Notes under the pieces: generated by a model
Seen by the model: only the letters and a program-made list of their open reading frames with translations
Told to the model about the DNA's origin: nothing
The model's database searches: none
Part shown: one piece after another, positions 9,801-17,514 of the stretch
Position numbering within the stretch: the stretch's first letter is position 1
How the letters are laid out: every line of letters begins with the position of its first letter
Made by a program: the position numbers and the translations under genes
Virus record (IMG/VR): IMGVR_UViG_3300035130_000226
Span: 1 to 26,509 of that record
Direction: 5' to 3' (one strand)
DNA length: 26,509 nucleotides
From: a virus

Positions 9801-9933
9801 ACAGAAGGCAAGTGCCTTCCGAGTGAAGATCTCCTACGGATTCGAGGGGGCGCCAGATGCCATTCTCTATGGCATCAGTCTCATGGTACAATTGAAGAGC
9901 AAGTACCCACTCAAGGGTGCAAAGACTTTATGA
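6871..9933 (+). CDS. Tail nozzle-like (tail tubular B-type) protein
   Basis: A 1020-residue, beta-strand-rich protein of the size and order expected for the podovirus tail nozzle. Its N-terminus (DIPFTGGIDQEI) resembles the short leader of such proteins. Repeated blade-like stretches with VYV, VAILYS and similar patterns suggest a propeller-like body. The C-terminal third carries HENRLVICDHEGKIRYSK, GQLCVFAESGIFRLYGDG and SGGIAFVGSDSVPWNIDRG, a pattern I associate with nozzle proteins. The start is set at ATG 6871 behind GGAGGAGA; an upstream in-frame ATG at 6835 lies inside the previous gene and lacks a ribosome site. It would attach below the adaptor and channel DNA. Confidence 0.7.
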   Translation: MPVETIDIPFTGGIDQEIAEKILPIDGRLSDLKEADIDEIGKLHSRTGLNTNFGNAVQEARGFVRPFSHGKKLLRALPDRIDIYEQSGSYPRIRTVSDRFCGMRLTTEDISGVSTQENSPDDRYVDVAVQGNYYVVTVGAYFYVLDKEDYRVVQGPTAIATAGTVAPWAAVIPVEAANYVAILYSLDTSNDLRMRLLNLSNPYGSGSDGVLVAGDIIATAPKHIQAIRMHDALIDQFAVAYKDTASDLKIRVFDRLGNEYTGSPITVSGTVQSIGLGSVYIGGSTEKIYCGWGELIGGVYQVRRLVLELNSVSVSVSLVDALVKDHGAVAGLGAITFTEKTTASMLMYWNYIEGLSGTPSLAVSNPLWNSLIYQNGGISTPEEICGALTILSQPVHLYNNVDDNDNDIFFLGKTEQVANECYFVARHRAGAGELDIVGRFYIGRGHDEWLTRPVAVIPASEDSPGSFRFFVPRKDVSPGAGTDYSALVYSGRRYISRSHAGNYDVWGLSVGEIDIEKLGNIIQVHNTTVIAGGQLWDFDGVQVVEHGFHYFPGIGTTVAGSGSGHQLSNGDYKFRATYEWYDSLGRRYESAPSDIAEATGVTAGQKVDVAIVPLELTHKDNVYVNFYRTVAGGDTFYLEQRAANAPGVSMVFVGGSSTLGLSDTDLVKQRVLYTSNNEIDHIAPPACHAVTEHENRLVICDHEGKIRYSKTHVEDRGVQFNDAAWKILPSASGKPQTLASMGGQLCVFAESGIFRLYGDGPSNIGIGDFVGPVEMSSAVGALAETHAHTWSGGIAFVGSDSVPWNIDRGFAIKRIGSRIQRSIEGASFGRFIEHPTKPYLCLATTAGTFIWHRETGNWVNYITPGSWTLHQTDLCTWNRYLVVSRVEESFNIQYSTVVQDGGGREGDLEVLTGWIRPGRLNGFMRLKWLYVLGEYVGTGGYETITVELQYEDGTSESFSKLWTASDEPYVLRMKPARQKASAFRVKISYGFEGAPDAILYGISLMVQLKSKYPLKGAKTL

Positions 9934-9942
9934 GGTGATTTC

Positions 9943-10677
9943 ATGCCTTTGCCAGTAGCAGCACTCGCAGTACCGGCCGCCATAGGCGCCGCGGGAAGCA
10001 TCGGATCGGCCATTGCTGGCAGAAAGGCCGGCGAGAAGGGTTATGGTTCGTACAAGCAGAGCAAGCTAGGGGCCAAGCAGTACATGACTGCTCCAGGGAC
10101 CACTATGGGTGTCGGGTCGTTCATGGATCCCAACATCACCGGTGGACAGGATTACCTGACCCAGACGCTCATGGGTCAGATGCAGGGGATGGCTCCCTCG
10201 CCGGCTCAGATGATGCTCCAAGGCGGTCTCGAGGACATCCGCGGGCAGATTGCCAGCAACATTGCCGGCTCGAGCGGATCGAACCAGGCATTTGCCCAGC
10301 GCCAAGGCATGCAACAGGCATCCACGGCCGGAACAGAGATGGCCCGTCAGATGGGCATTCTCCGAGCTCAGGAGCAGGAAGCCGCGCGCCAGCAGTTCTT
10401 AGCACTTCTCGCTCAACGCCTGCAGGGATCGCTTGGCCTCGAAGGGGTAGCTGCCCAAAACTACGCGACGGCGATGGGATCACAACGAGGGGCCAACATC
10501 CCCGGGCAGACTCAAGCTGCGAACATCGGGAACATGTTCCAGGGGCTGGGCACGATGGCCACCGGCATCGGTGCATTGGCAGCTGGGGGCGGTGGAGGCG
10601 GAGGCGGAGGGGTGCCCTCTATGACTAGCCTCCCAAGCAGCATGCAGTCGATCAACGTGCCGATCCCTGGAGCGTGA
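9943..10677 (+). CDS. Putative ejection (internal virion) protein, small
   Basis: The 244-residue product has a hydrophobic Ala/Gly-rich N-terminus (AVPAAIGAAGSIGSAIAG) with glycine-zipper spacing, a Gln/Met-rich helical middle (about 85-175), and a C-terminal tract of nine consecutive glycines (about 215-223). These traits and the position after the nozzle gene, before two larger helical proteins, match podovirus proteins that are packaged in the head and ejected to extend the tail through the envelope. The start follows GAGGTG. No motif proves the role. Confidence 0.55.
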   Translation: MPLPVAALAVPAAIGAAGSIGSAIAGRKAGEKGYGSYKQSKLGAKQYMTAPGTTMGVGSFMDPNITGGQDYLTQTLMGQMQGMAPSPAQMMLQGGLEDIRGQIASNIAGSSGSNQAFAQRQGMQQASTAGTEMARQMGILRAQEQEAARQQFLALLAQRLQGSLGLEGVAAQNYATAMGSQRGANIPGQTQAANIGNMFQGLGTMATGIGALAAGGGGGGGGGVPSMTSLPSSMQSINVPIPGA

Positions 10678-10678
10678 G

Positions 10679-10903
10679 ATGGGTAAAGAGGCCGCCAGGA
10701 AAGCTTTGTTGGATATGTACATGCCTCATTTGCGCAGTGCGCTTGGGAAGCTGAAGCCCAAGGGTGACATCAAAGCCAGCATCTTACAGGAAGAGATCCT
10801 GAAGGCAGCGAAGGTGGATAGCGAGCTGTCGTGGGCGATGCATGATTTGACACCACAGGAATTGGCAGCGATCACCACGTTCAGGAAATCTAGCCATGGC
10901 TAA
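10679..10903 (+). CDS. Small protein within the ejection-protein block, unknown
   Basis: This 74-residue helical protein begins one base after the preceding stop and overlaps the next gene by eight bases, so translation is probably coupled. It is Lys/Ala/Leu-rich, with no Cys, signal or membrane segment. I do not recognise a family. Its place between ejection-type genes suggests a virion or assembly role. Confidence 0.6.
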   Translation: MGKEAARKALLDMYMPHLRSALGKLKPKGDIKASILQEEILKAAKVDSELSWAMHDLTPQELAAITTFRKSSHG

Positions 10904-12731
10904 AAAGCGTAGGACAGTCCAATTGGAGCCCCAAGTGCTCACCGGCTTCCCTGGCAGGACGATCCAGCTTGAGCCCCAGATCCTTACGGGAGAGCCGGCA
11001 GGGTTTCAGCTCGAAATAGGAGACCCACAAGTACTCTCCCGGTTAGTCGAGCTGCAGCCTGAAACCCTCACCGGCCTTCCAGGTTTGATGGGTTCTCAGC
11101 CTACGCCACCTGGGGCCATAGTGCCAATTGCACCGACATCCTTGGAGGAGCTTACTCCAGAGGGATACATGCAAGCCCTCGCTGCTAGGGAAGGCGGCTC
11201 GCCGGCGGAGATGCTAGCCCGAGCAGAACGCGAGAACGTGATTCTGCCCGGCATCATCAGTGGGAAACTGTCCACATCCATCATCGCTCAGGAACTGCAG
11301 AGGATGGGCGAGGAGGCCGGGCAAGGCGTTCCGGCAGAAGTGACCAGGCTCCCAAGCTCCGGGGAGGAGACTACCCCCACCGAAGGGCCCACCCCAGCGG
11401 GGCTCCCCCAGCGCCCAATGGCCGGTAGAGGTGCCGCTGGCCGTATCTCGAGGCTCGGGCAGCGAATGGGGCAGTTGCCGGGGGAGTACGAGCAGGCCGC
11501 CGAGTCCTATCAGGAATTCCAACGCGCGGCCGAGGAAGACGTTGCTGCTCGGGAAGAGGAACGACTGTGGCGGCAGGCAATGGTCCAAGAAGCTTCCAAC
11601 GCCGCCGTGCAAGCCGCTGCCCAACAAATAGGTCAGGAAGCCGCTGTCGGTGACATCATCGAGGGTGCCCAGGCCAAGATGGCGGCTCAGCAGGAGAAGC
11701 TCGCTCAGTTGCAGCAAGAGTACGACGAGATGCAGCCAGGTGAGATCGATCCCCTGGGGCGCTTCGGCGAGACTGGACCGAAGGTCATGGCAGCTCTCGG
11801 CATCATCTTCGGGGGGCTCGGCTCCATGTTCACTGGAGGGCCCAATCAGGCCCTGGACATGGTCCTGAACATCGCCGAGAGCGACGTGGGCCGCGAGCAG
11901 GAAGAGCGCGCTGCCAAACGCCGGGCCCTCGGGGAGCGCTGGTCGCGCCAGATGGAGTACATGGACCGGGTGCGACAAATGGGGGAAGACGAGATCGAGG
12001 GCAAGCTCCTACAGAGGCGCGAGATCATGGCTGCCTTGGATATGAAGCTGCAGCAAATAGAGGGCACATCGGCAACTCAGGAGAAGATGCTGCAAGCCCA
12101 AGGACTACGTACCGCCCTCGTCATGAAACAGAACGAGAACGAGTTTGCGCTCAAGCAGCACAAGCTGAAGTTGGAAGCCGACGCACTAGGGTCTCGTATA
12201 CAGGCGGAGAGTGCCGCCGATGTTGCGCGCCGTGGATGGGCAACAATCGGCATCCAGCGAGAAGCACAGCGCGGGCAGGCGAAGCTTGCATCAGTTGCTC
12301 AGGCCCAAGAAGTTACTCAGGTACAGAAGGCCACCGAGACCATCCGCGATTTGCAGGAGCAGTACAACTTGCTGCCCAGCCAAATCCCAGCCACTTTGTC
12401 CTCATTGGTTCCGTTCATAACCACGGATGCCAAAAAGTACAAAGCTGCCATCGAGGCCACTGGGCGACCAATCTATCGCAGCATCCTGAAGGATCGCATG
12501 TCCGATGCTGATGCTGCTTGGGCAGTAGACAAGATGTTTGGTCAAATCAGTGAGCCGCGCGGTGTCGGCAACGCCCGCTTCGAGGCGACATTGGGAATTC
12601 TCGACAGCATCGCTGAGGGGAAAGACGCCGGCCTGGAAGCTGCCGGAGTGATGCCCGTGGGAGGTGGTCAACTGAAGCTCGACCGGCGTAAATTCGAGGC
12701 ATGGCTGGAACGTGTACAGCCTGCGGAGTAA
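10896..12731 (+). CDS. Putative ejection/internal virion protein with N-terminal repeats
   Basis: A 611-residue protein. Residues 7-63 contain degenerate repeats of the form QLEPQxLTGxPG. A Pro/Gly-rich segment (about 100-190) follows, then a long predicted coiled-coil region (about 195-285) rich in Gln/Glu/Ala. A short hydrophobic Gly-rich stretch (about 300-325, ALGIIFGGLGSMFTGG) is followed by another extended helical region (about 340-500). Extended helices with one possible membrane-interacting stretch fit podovirus ejection proteins. The start ATG overlaps the preceding gene; AGGAAA lies about eight bases upstream. The following gene begins immediately after its stop. Confidence 0.6.
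   Translation: MAKKRRTVQLEPQVLTGFPGRTIQLEPQILTGEPAGFQLEIGDPQVLSRLVELQPETLTGLPGLMGSQPTPPGAIVPIAPTSLEELTPEGYMQALAAREGGSPAEMLARAERENVILPGIISGKLSTSIIAQELQRMGEEAGQGVPAEVTRLPSSGEETTPTEGPTPAGLPQRPMAGRGAAGRISRLGQRMGQLPGEYEQAAESYQEFQRAAEEDVAAREEERLWRQAMVQEASNAAVQAAAQQIGQEAAVGDIIEGAQAKMAAQQEKLAQLQQEYDEMQPGEIDPLGRFGETGPKVMAALGIIFGGLGSMFTGGPNQALDMVLNIAESDVGREQEERAAKRRALGERWSRQMEYMDRVRQMGEDEIEGKLLQRREIMAALDMKLQQIEGTSATQEKMLQAQGLRTALVMKQNENEFALKQHKLKLEADALGSRIQAESAADVARRGWATIGIQREAQRGQAKLASVAQAQEVTQVQKATETIRDLQEQYNLLPSQIPATLSSLVPFITTDAKKYKAAIEATGRPIYRSILKDRMSDADAAWAVDKMFGQISEPRGVGNARFEATLGILDSIAEGKDAGLEAAGVMPVGGGQLKLDRRKFEAWLERVQPAE
10914..11084 (+). repeat. Degenerate protein-coding repeat, QLEPQxLTGxPG type
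   Basis: Four related units lie at residues 7-20, 22-35, about 38-47 and about 52-63 of the 611-residue protein. The first two are near identical in protein (VQLEPQVLTGFPG and IQLEPQILTGEPA) but differ at many synonymous bases, so the repeat is kept at the protein level. The third and fourth are weaker (DPQVL, LQPETLTGLPG). Confidence 0.7.
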
Positions 12732-15275
12732 ATGGGCATGGCAACTGGCCTGTTCAAGGATCCCACCGGAAAGATAGTCAGGCTGGAACTGACTGAGGAC
12801 CAACTGCGTTCGGCGTACGAGAGTGGCTACACCCCATTCACGCACGACGATCTAGTCCAGGAGCAGTACGGTGGCCTCAGGGGCCAGCTGCTCACAGGCC
12901 TCACCGGTGTAGCGAAGGGAGCTTCCCTTGGTGCCTCAGATGCCTTTCTAGCAGGCCAGGGCGAGGGCGTTCGACAGGTCCTCACCAACCTGAGGCAGGC
13001 AAACCCAGGAACCGCGCTTTTGTCCGAAATCGGTGGGATGATCGGCGGTACATTGCTCACCAAAAAGGTGCCTACTCCTGCGGGATTGGCGTCCAGTATC
13101 GGATCCAGAGCTGCAGCAAGCGCTGAAGGCACTGTGCTGCGCGCTTTCACCAAGCCTGGGGTATGGGGCCGTACAGCCGCCAAAATCGCCGGAGAAGCCG
13201 CCAGGGGAGGCGTGGAGGGCAGTATTTTCGGGGCCGGTGCCGGACTCAGCGAAGCCGCCCTTGGGGACCCAGAGAGGGTTGGAGAGCTCGTAGTTGCCGG
13301 GGCCCTGGAGGGAACGGCGTTTGGCGGATTGCTCGGAGGGGCGGTCGGTGCCATCGGGGGGCTCGGTGGGGCAGTGAAGGGGAAGATCGCCGATCGCATC
13401 TCCAAGCGCGCTGCTGTGGAAAGTGAGCAGTATGCCGCAGTGCTACGTGTCCTCAAAGAGATGGGAGTCTCCGAAGCGAAAGCAGGCAAGCTGATTGCGC
13501 GCAAGGGTGACCAATTCATGGAAGACATCCGCTGGCTTCTGATGGAAGCGCCGGCCGTCAACGTCGGGAAGGATGCCATGCAGCCTGTTCTGACCCAGGG
13601 GGTCAAGAACGTGGACGAGGCCGCCGAGCGCTTGGCGAAGGCTTGGCAGGGAGCTGGCCAGGAAATTGAAGGCCTGAAGTCCTACATGCGTCGGGCCGCC
13701 AAGGAGTTCCGTCGCAGTGAACGCGAGTTGACGACTCCTGGCTATACCAGATTCCAGGAAGTCTACGAGCCCGGAGAAGCAGCGGCCAGGAAGGCATTTA
13801 CCGAAGCGGAGACTGGAGTCGGAAGAAGGCCAGTGACCGCCCAGATGAAGTACAGGGTGGAGCCCGAATTCACTCCCACGCCGCGAATCAGCAAGTTCAA
13901 GCCCTATTTCTCGAGAGGGGAGCTCGCGGCCGAATTTGAGACTGTCCTGCGCAAGGAAGCCCCGGAAGCTATTGCTGGACAGGATGTAGCCACGCTCTGG
14001 GATAACCTGGAAGCAATGGTCATCCGCGTTCGTAAAGGGGAAGGGGCTGTAGGAAAGCGCGCTGGGTACTACGACTTCACCCATCTACAGGAGTTCAAAC
14101 AGCAGTTGAAAGGTAAGAGCTTCGTAGAGAGACAACTGCGCCGCTTCCTCGCCGACAAGCAGGAACAACTCGTCCGGAATGCTGGCGGTGAGAAGTTGCT
14201 CCAGGGATACCGTTTGAACAAACGCATCTACCGGGCAAGCCGAGATCTGGCTGACCAGATGGGCATTCGCAAGATCCTAGAGGGTGAGGGAGTACTGAGA
14301 AAGGCTGCCAAGCGTGCAGGCAGGCATGCTGCAAATGCTGCCGTTTGGCGAATGGCTTACAAGGGCGGGCTGGATCCAAAAGCCATGGCTCAGATGGGCA
14401 TCTTTGGACTGCCTGTATTTCTCGCAGTCGAAGGCGCTCAGAAATTCGCCGGCGCTTGGAAGCCTCCACTGGCGCGTGCCTACGGCAAACTGCAAAAAAT
14501 GAGCACGCTGGGTGCTATGCAAACGCGCGTCGACGGATTCCACCAGAAGTTCAGGGATGCCATACAGGAAGCCATCAAAGGAAGCCGTAGAGCTCTGACG
14601 TACGGCTATGTCGTCAGTCGCATGACCGGGGAGAAAGATCGGCAGAAGGCCCTAAACAAGTACCGCGCGAGCATCACGCGACTGGCCACTGATCCAAATG
14701 CTCTACTCGATGCAGTAACGGCTTCCGTGGCCTCCTTCGCTGATGATGCACCACAGATCGCCACACACTCGGCCGCGACTATCGGCCGCGCCGTGCGCTT
14801 TGCACAATCAGTCTTGCCCCCAACGGATACTGTGAGCCATCTACATTCTCAGTTCGGCGAAGATGTCTACTCAGACAGTGTGCTGGCGCGCATGGATCGC
14901 GTCTTGGGCGCCATTGGAGATCCCGTAACAGCCATCCGGCGTATCGCGTCTGGAGTTGCAACACCCGAGGAGATAGAAGCACTCCGGCAAGTACACCCAC
15001 AGCTGATGATGATCGCCGGCCAAATGCTCAGCGAGGCCGTTGCCGATCTCGGCCGGCCACTCACCTGGCGAGAGAGCTTGCGCCTGTCACCCTTCCTGGG
15101 CTCAGTGGGCCATGCTATGCTCAAGCCGATGAACATGGCCGTGAACCAGAGAATCTACCAGACCCCGGAGACCCAAAGTGAGCCAGCAATGAGCAGGCCC
15201 TCGGCGCTGGCTAAGGAACGAAATACGTCGCTGTCATACCAGACTGCGACCCAGAGATTGGAGAACCCGAGATGA
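12732..15275 (+). CDS. Large putative ejection protein with glycine-zipper helices
   Basis: The 847-residue product has an N-terminal leader (TGKIVRLELTEDQLRSAYESG) and then several Gly/Ala-rich helices with membrane-inserting character: EIGGMIGGTLL (about 97-107) and AFGGLLGGAVGAIGGLGGAV (about 197-216). The rest is helical and basic. This is the profile of the largest internal virion proteins of podoviruses, which form the trans-envelope channel. No transglycosylase motif was found. ATG at 12732 follows the previous stop with no gap; ATG 12738 is an alternative that has better spacing from GGAG. It is the last gene of the ejection block and its stop overlaps the next start (ATGA). Confidence 0.6.
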   Translation: MGMATGLFKDPTGKIVRLELTEDQLRSAYESGYTPFTHDDLVQEQYGGLRGQLLTGLTGVAKGASLGASDAFLAGQGEGVRQVLTNLRQANPGTALLSEIGGMIGGTLLTKKVPTPAGLASSIGSRAAASAEGTVLRAFTKPGVWGRTAAKIAGEAARGGVEGSIFGAGAGLSEAALGDPERVGELVVAGALEGTAFGGLLGGAVGAIGGLGGAVKGKIADRISKRAAVESEQYAAVLRVLKEMGVSEAKAGKLIARKGDQFMEDIRWLLMEAPAVNVGKDAMQPVLTQGVKNVDEAAERLAKAWQGAGQEIEGLKSYMRRAAKEFRRSERELTTPGYTRFQEVYEPGEAAARKAFTEAETGVGRRPVTAQMKYRVEPEFTPTPRISKFKPYFSRGELAAEFETVLRKEAPEAIAGQDVATLWDNLEAMVIRVRKGEGAVGKRAGYYDFTHLQEFKQQLKGKSFVERQLRRFLADKQEQLVRNAGGEKLLQGYRLNKRIYRASRDLADQMGIRKILEGEGVLRKAAKRAGRHAANAAVWRMAYKGGLDPKAMAQMGIFGLPVFLAVEGAQKFAGAWKPPLARAYGKLQKMSTLGAMQTRVDGFHQKFRDAIQEAIKGSRRALTYGYVVSRMTGEKDRQKALNKYRASITRLATDPNALLDAVTASVASFADDAPQIATHSAATIGRAVRFAQSVLPPTDTVSHLHSQFGEDVYSDSVLARMDRVLGAIGDPVTAIRRIASGVATPEEIEALRQVHPQLMMIAGQMLSEAVADLGRPLTWRESLRLSPFLGSVGHAMLKPMNMAVNQRIYQTPETQSEPAMSRPSALAKERNTSLSYQTATQRLENPR

Positions 15276-15763
15276 AAAACTTTCTGTTCGGTATGATCCT
15301 CCTGGCGCTCTGCGCCGTTGTCTACAACGCTTCTGCAGGACCGAATGAGTCCCTCGGCTACCACGAGGGTGTAGGACTGGATGCTGTGGCACTCAACGGT
15401 GCCGCTGCCACGCGCACGTTCGAGATCGACACGCGGCGCTATGTCTACGGGGCTGTGACATTCTGGATCTCGTTTGACTACACGGCGAACGCCGGTATTA
15501 TCTCGCTGATATGCACCGGGGGCCCGAGCGACGATGACAGCGATTACACTCTTACCGTCTGTGCCTCGACATCCGCGGAGGGAGAATGCACCGCCAAGTC
15601 ATCTGGCATCTTCCGCTCGGAGGGCTCGCTGAGCGCTGATACGAAATGGGACGCGCGTATGGAGATCAAAGGTGCGAAGTCGCTGTCGTGTGTCGGCTCT
15701 CATGGGGGAAGTCCCGGGGCGACCGACAAGCTCACCGTGAAATACATACTGGCGGAGGACTGA
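15272..15763 (+). CDS. Secreted protein with signal peptide and four cysteines, unknown
   Basis: The first 22 residues look like a Sec signal peptide: MKN, a hydrophobic core (FLFGMILLALCAVVY) and an ASA cleavage site. The mature part is about 141 residues, beta-rich, with four cysteines (81, 97, 106, 140), which would suit disulfides in the periplasm. I recognise no family. The start overlaps the preceding stop as ATGA, with GGAG eight bases before. It is the first of three consecutive genes with signal sequences. It could be an envelope-associated phage protein or an exported virion part; function is not assigned. Confidence 0.6.
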   Translation: MKNFLFGMILLALCAVVYNASAGPNESLGYHEGVGLDAVALNGAAATRTFEIDTRRYVYGAVTFWISFDYTANAGIISLICTGGPSDDDSDYTLTVCASTSAEGECTAKSSGIFRSEGSLSADTKWDARMEIKGAKSLSCVGSHGGSPGATDKLTVKYILAED

Positions 15764-15764
15764 G

Positions 15765-16874
15765 ATGTCTTTTTGGAAAGGTCTGGCTCTGTTCTTGGTG
15801 TGTTTCTGCATACTGGCAACCATCATCAGCACTACCCAAGCCCGTTATCCGGAACGCTTCCCTGACAAGAGCGTTGTTGGGCAGTCTAATCATGCCGATG
15901 ATGCCCCAGTGTGCTGGGGCGACGATGATGACCTATGCATAGAGTGGGACACGGATGGATCACCGGATGGAGGTAGGATCACTCAGAAAGACTGCGATGG
16001 ATCGCCATGCGATCCGCTGGAGTTCTACAAGGACGCCGGGGCCAATGTGATAGTCCTACGGGCATCGTCAGTTACGAACCCAGACGCCAAGATGACGTTT
16101 GGGCCGCCTGCGGCCTCCGGATTCAGCGTGGGTGCGAATGATGTGCACATCACAGGCGTCAAAATGGAAGTGGACGCGGAAACCCGTTTTGATGGGCGGG
16201 TTGTCATAGAAGGGCACTTGTGGATTAAGGATAACGAGGAAGTATATCTTGGTAGCGGCCTTGACTACATCATGGAGTACGAGCCCGCATACACTGGGTT
16301 ATCGATAAGAGCAACGACCGGTGAGATTTGGTTCTTGAATGATGGGGATCAAGATCTCTTCGTTGGGGATAGATCCCAAGCTATCCAATTGGATGCCAAT
16401 ACAACTGACGGAGAGCTCGCCATCTATGACGAAGCGGACGGGCCGGCTAACCTGTTGGTTAGTGGTAACCGGCTCGCTCTTGGTGGCGGGGGTGGGGGTT
16501 TCGGTTGCATCAACCAAACCATATCCTACGCGGACTTCGTGGACGGCGGTGGTGCATCAGGTACATTCGTACTAGATGAAGGCATCCCTGATGGTGCGGT
16601 TGTACAGCGCGCGATCCTGCACAGCTTGACTGGGTTCACCGGTGATGTGTCTGCATTTGTACAGATAGGAGATGGCACGGATGTAGATCGATACAGTACG
16701 GGAACACCTAGTGTTTTCACCACGAATCCGAGCGGGTGTGATCTCAGAGAACCATCTGGCACAGCCTGGCACGACGATGCCAAGAGTGTCACAGTGACGA
16801 TCACGAGCAACGCCGACTTCACATCCGTGTCAGCTGGAGCAGCAACAGTAGCTGTCTGCTACTGGACACCATAA
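15765..16874 (+). CDS. Exported or membrane-anchored beta-rich protein, fibre-like
   Basis: The 369-residue protein starts with a hydrophobic segment (about 5-25, LALFLVCFCILATIIS) and a possible TQA cleavage site at 24-26. Residues about 50-82 contain four cysteines in an acidic region. The middle (about 140-235) has short beta repeats such as HLWIKDNEEVYLGSGLDY and GEIWFLNDGDQDLFVG, typical of phage fibre shafts. A seven-glycine linker (240-246) leads to a C-terminal beta-sandwich-like domain (about 248-369) with three more cysteines. Fibre-like architecture with an export signal is unusual. It may be an adhesin-like or surface-exposed phage protein; the role is inferred. Confidence 0.55.
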   Translation: MSFWKGLALFLVCFCILATIISTTQARYPERFPDKSVVGQSNHADDAPVCWGDDDDLCIEWDTDGSPDGGRITQKDCDGSPCDPLEFYKDAGANVIVLRASSVTNPDAKMTFGPPAASGFSVGANDVHITGVKMEVDAETRFDGRVVIEGHLWIKDNEEVYLGSGLDYIMEYEPAYTGLSIRATTGEIWFLNDGDQDLFVGDRSQAIQLDANTTDGELAIYDEADGPANLLVSGNRLALGGGGGGFGCINQTISYADFVDGGGASGTFVLDEGIPDGAVVQRAILHSLTGFTGDVSAFVQIGDGTDVDRYSTGTPSVFTTNPSGCDLREPSGTAWHDDAKSVTVTITSNADFTSVSAGAATVAVCYWTP

Positions 16875-16887
16875 AGGAGGGTTTGAC

Positions 16888-17199
16888 ATGACGGGTAAAA
16901 TCATCGCATTGATTTCTGGTCTACTGCTCGGCAGTATCGCAGCCAATGTCCCGAAGACGTTTACCAAGACCGTGAACAACAGCAATCAGCAGGTCATTGA
17001 TTTCTGGTCCAAAGTCGAGAACGTGACCTGCAGCGACTTCGACACCGAATATGGAAAGACACCAGGAACCTGCACGACCATGATGGATCCCTGCATCGAC
17101 CGGACCGTGGTCAGCGCGACATGCAACACAGAAACAGGCAAAACGGTTTTCACCGTGACCTACGATCCGCCTGGACAGTTTGAAGTGACCGTTCCCTAA
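16888..17199 (+). CDS. Small secreted protein with four cysteines, unknown
   Basis: The 103-residue product has an N-terminal signal-like segment (KIIALISGLLLGSIAA, about 4-19) and a mature region with cysteines at 48, 62, 69 and 79, suggesting two disulfides. The remainder is polar and beta-rich (TVFTVTYDPPGQFEVTVP at the end). A strong AAGGAGG lies before the start. No family is recognised. It is the third consecutive signal-bearing gene, directly before the lysis region. Confidence 0.6.
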   Translation: MTGKIIALISGLLLGSIAANVPKTFTKTVNNSNQQVIDFWSKVENVTCSDFDTEYGKTPGTCTTMMDPCIDRTVVSATCNTETGKTVFTVTYDPPGQFEVTVP

Positions 17200-17223
17200 A
17201 CTGCCCTGGGGGGAGGAAAGGCA

Positions 17224-17514
17224 GTGCAGTCCATGACTGCCAAATCGAAAAAGCCCTGGTACGTAGTCACTGCAGGCTCCATTGGGGCCATCATTGCAGT
17301 CATCACTCTGTTTGGCATGCTCGGCTGGGTGCTTCCCTGGAAGGCTGCAGCCAAGAGCGAAGTGACAGAGCTGCGCGAGATGGTGATTGAGATCAATGGC
17401 AAGCTCGATGCATTGCTGAAAGATGGAGGTATTCATTATGTCCCTGCACGTAGAAAATTTGATCGAAGTCCCCACCCCAGGCGGGGCGAAAGAGAAGAGC
17501 CGAGACCTGAGTGA
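17224..17514 (+). CDS. Single-helix membrane protein, holin candidate
   Basis: The 96-residue protein starts at GTG 17224, eight bases after GGAGG; ATG 17233 is an alternative. It has a basic N-terminus, one membrane helix (about 13-38, VVTAGSIGAIIAVITLFGML), then an amphipathic segment (SEVTELREMVIEINGKLDAL) like a short coiled coil. Its 3' end overlaps the amidase gene by 77 bases in another frame, which gives the basic tail. Position directly before the endolysin suggests a holin or an antiholin-type partner. One-helix, coiled-coil proteins of this kind are frequent in lysis regions, but the class cannot be fixed from sequence. Confidence 0.5.
   Translation: MQSMTAKSKKPWYVVTAGSIGAIIAVITLFGMLGWVLPWKAAAKSEVTELREMVIEINGKLDALLKDGGIHYVPARRKFDRSPHPRRGEREEPRPE

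Noticed and set aside
11214-11978. 254-codon antisense frame opposite the 611-residue virion protein
   Set aside because: Low-complexity Leu/Gly/His-rich translation, no ribosome site, inside a strong plus-strand gene.
12827-13606. 259-codon antisense frame opposite the large ejection protein
   Set aside because: Ala/Pro/Ser-rich translation mirrors the Gly/Ala-rich sense protein, so it is a shadow.
16485-16503. G-rich run as a possible quadruplex
   Set aside because: It encodes the Gly7 linker of the 15765 gene; codon constraint explains it and the spacing is not distinctive.
17423-17437. Upstream ATG for the amidase
   Set aside because: These bases contain the GGAGG that serves ATG 17438, so the longer form is unlikely.
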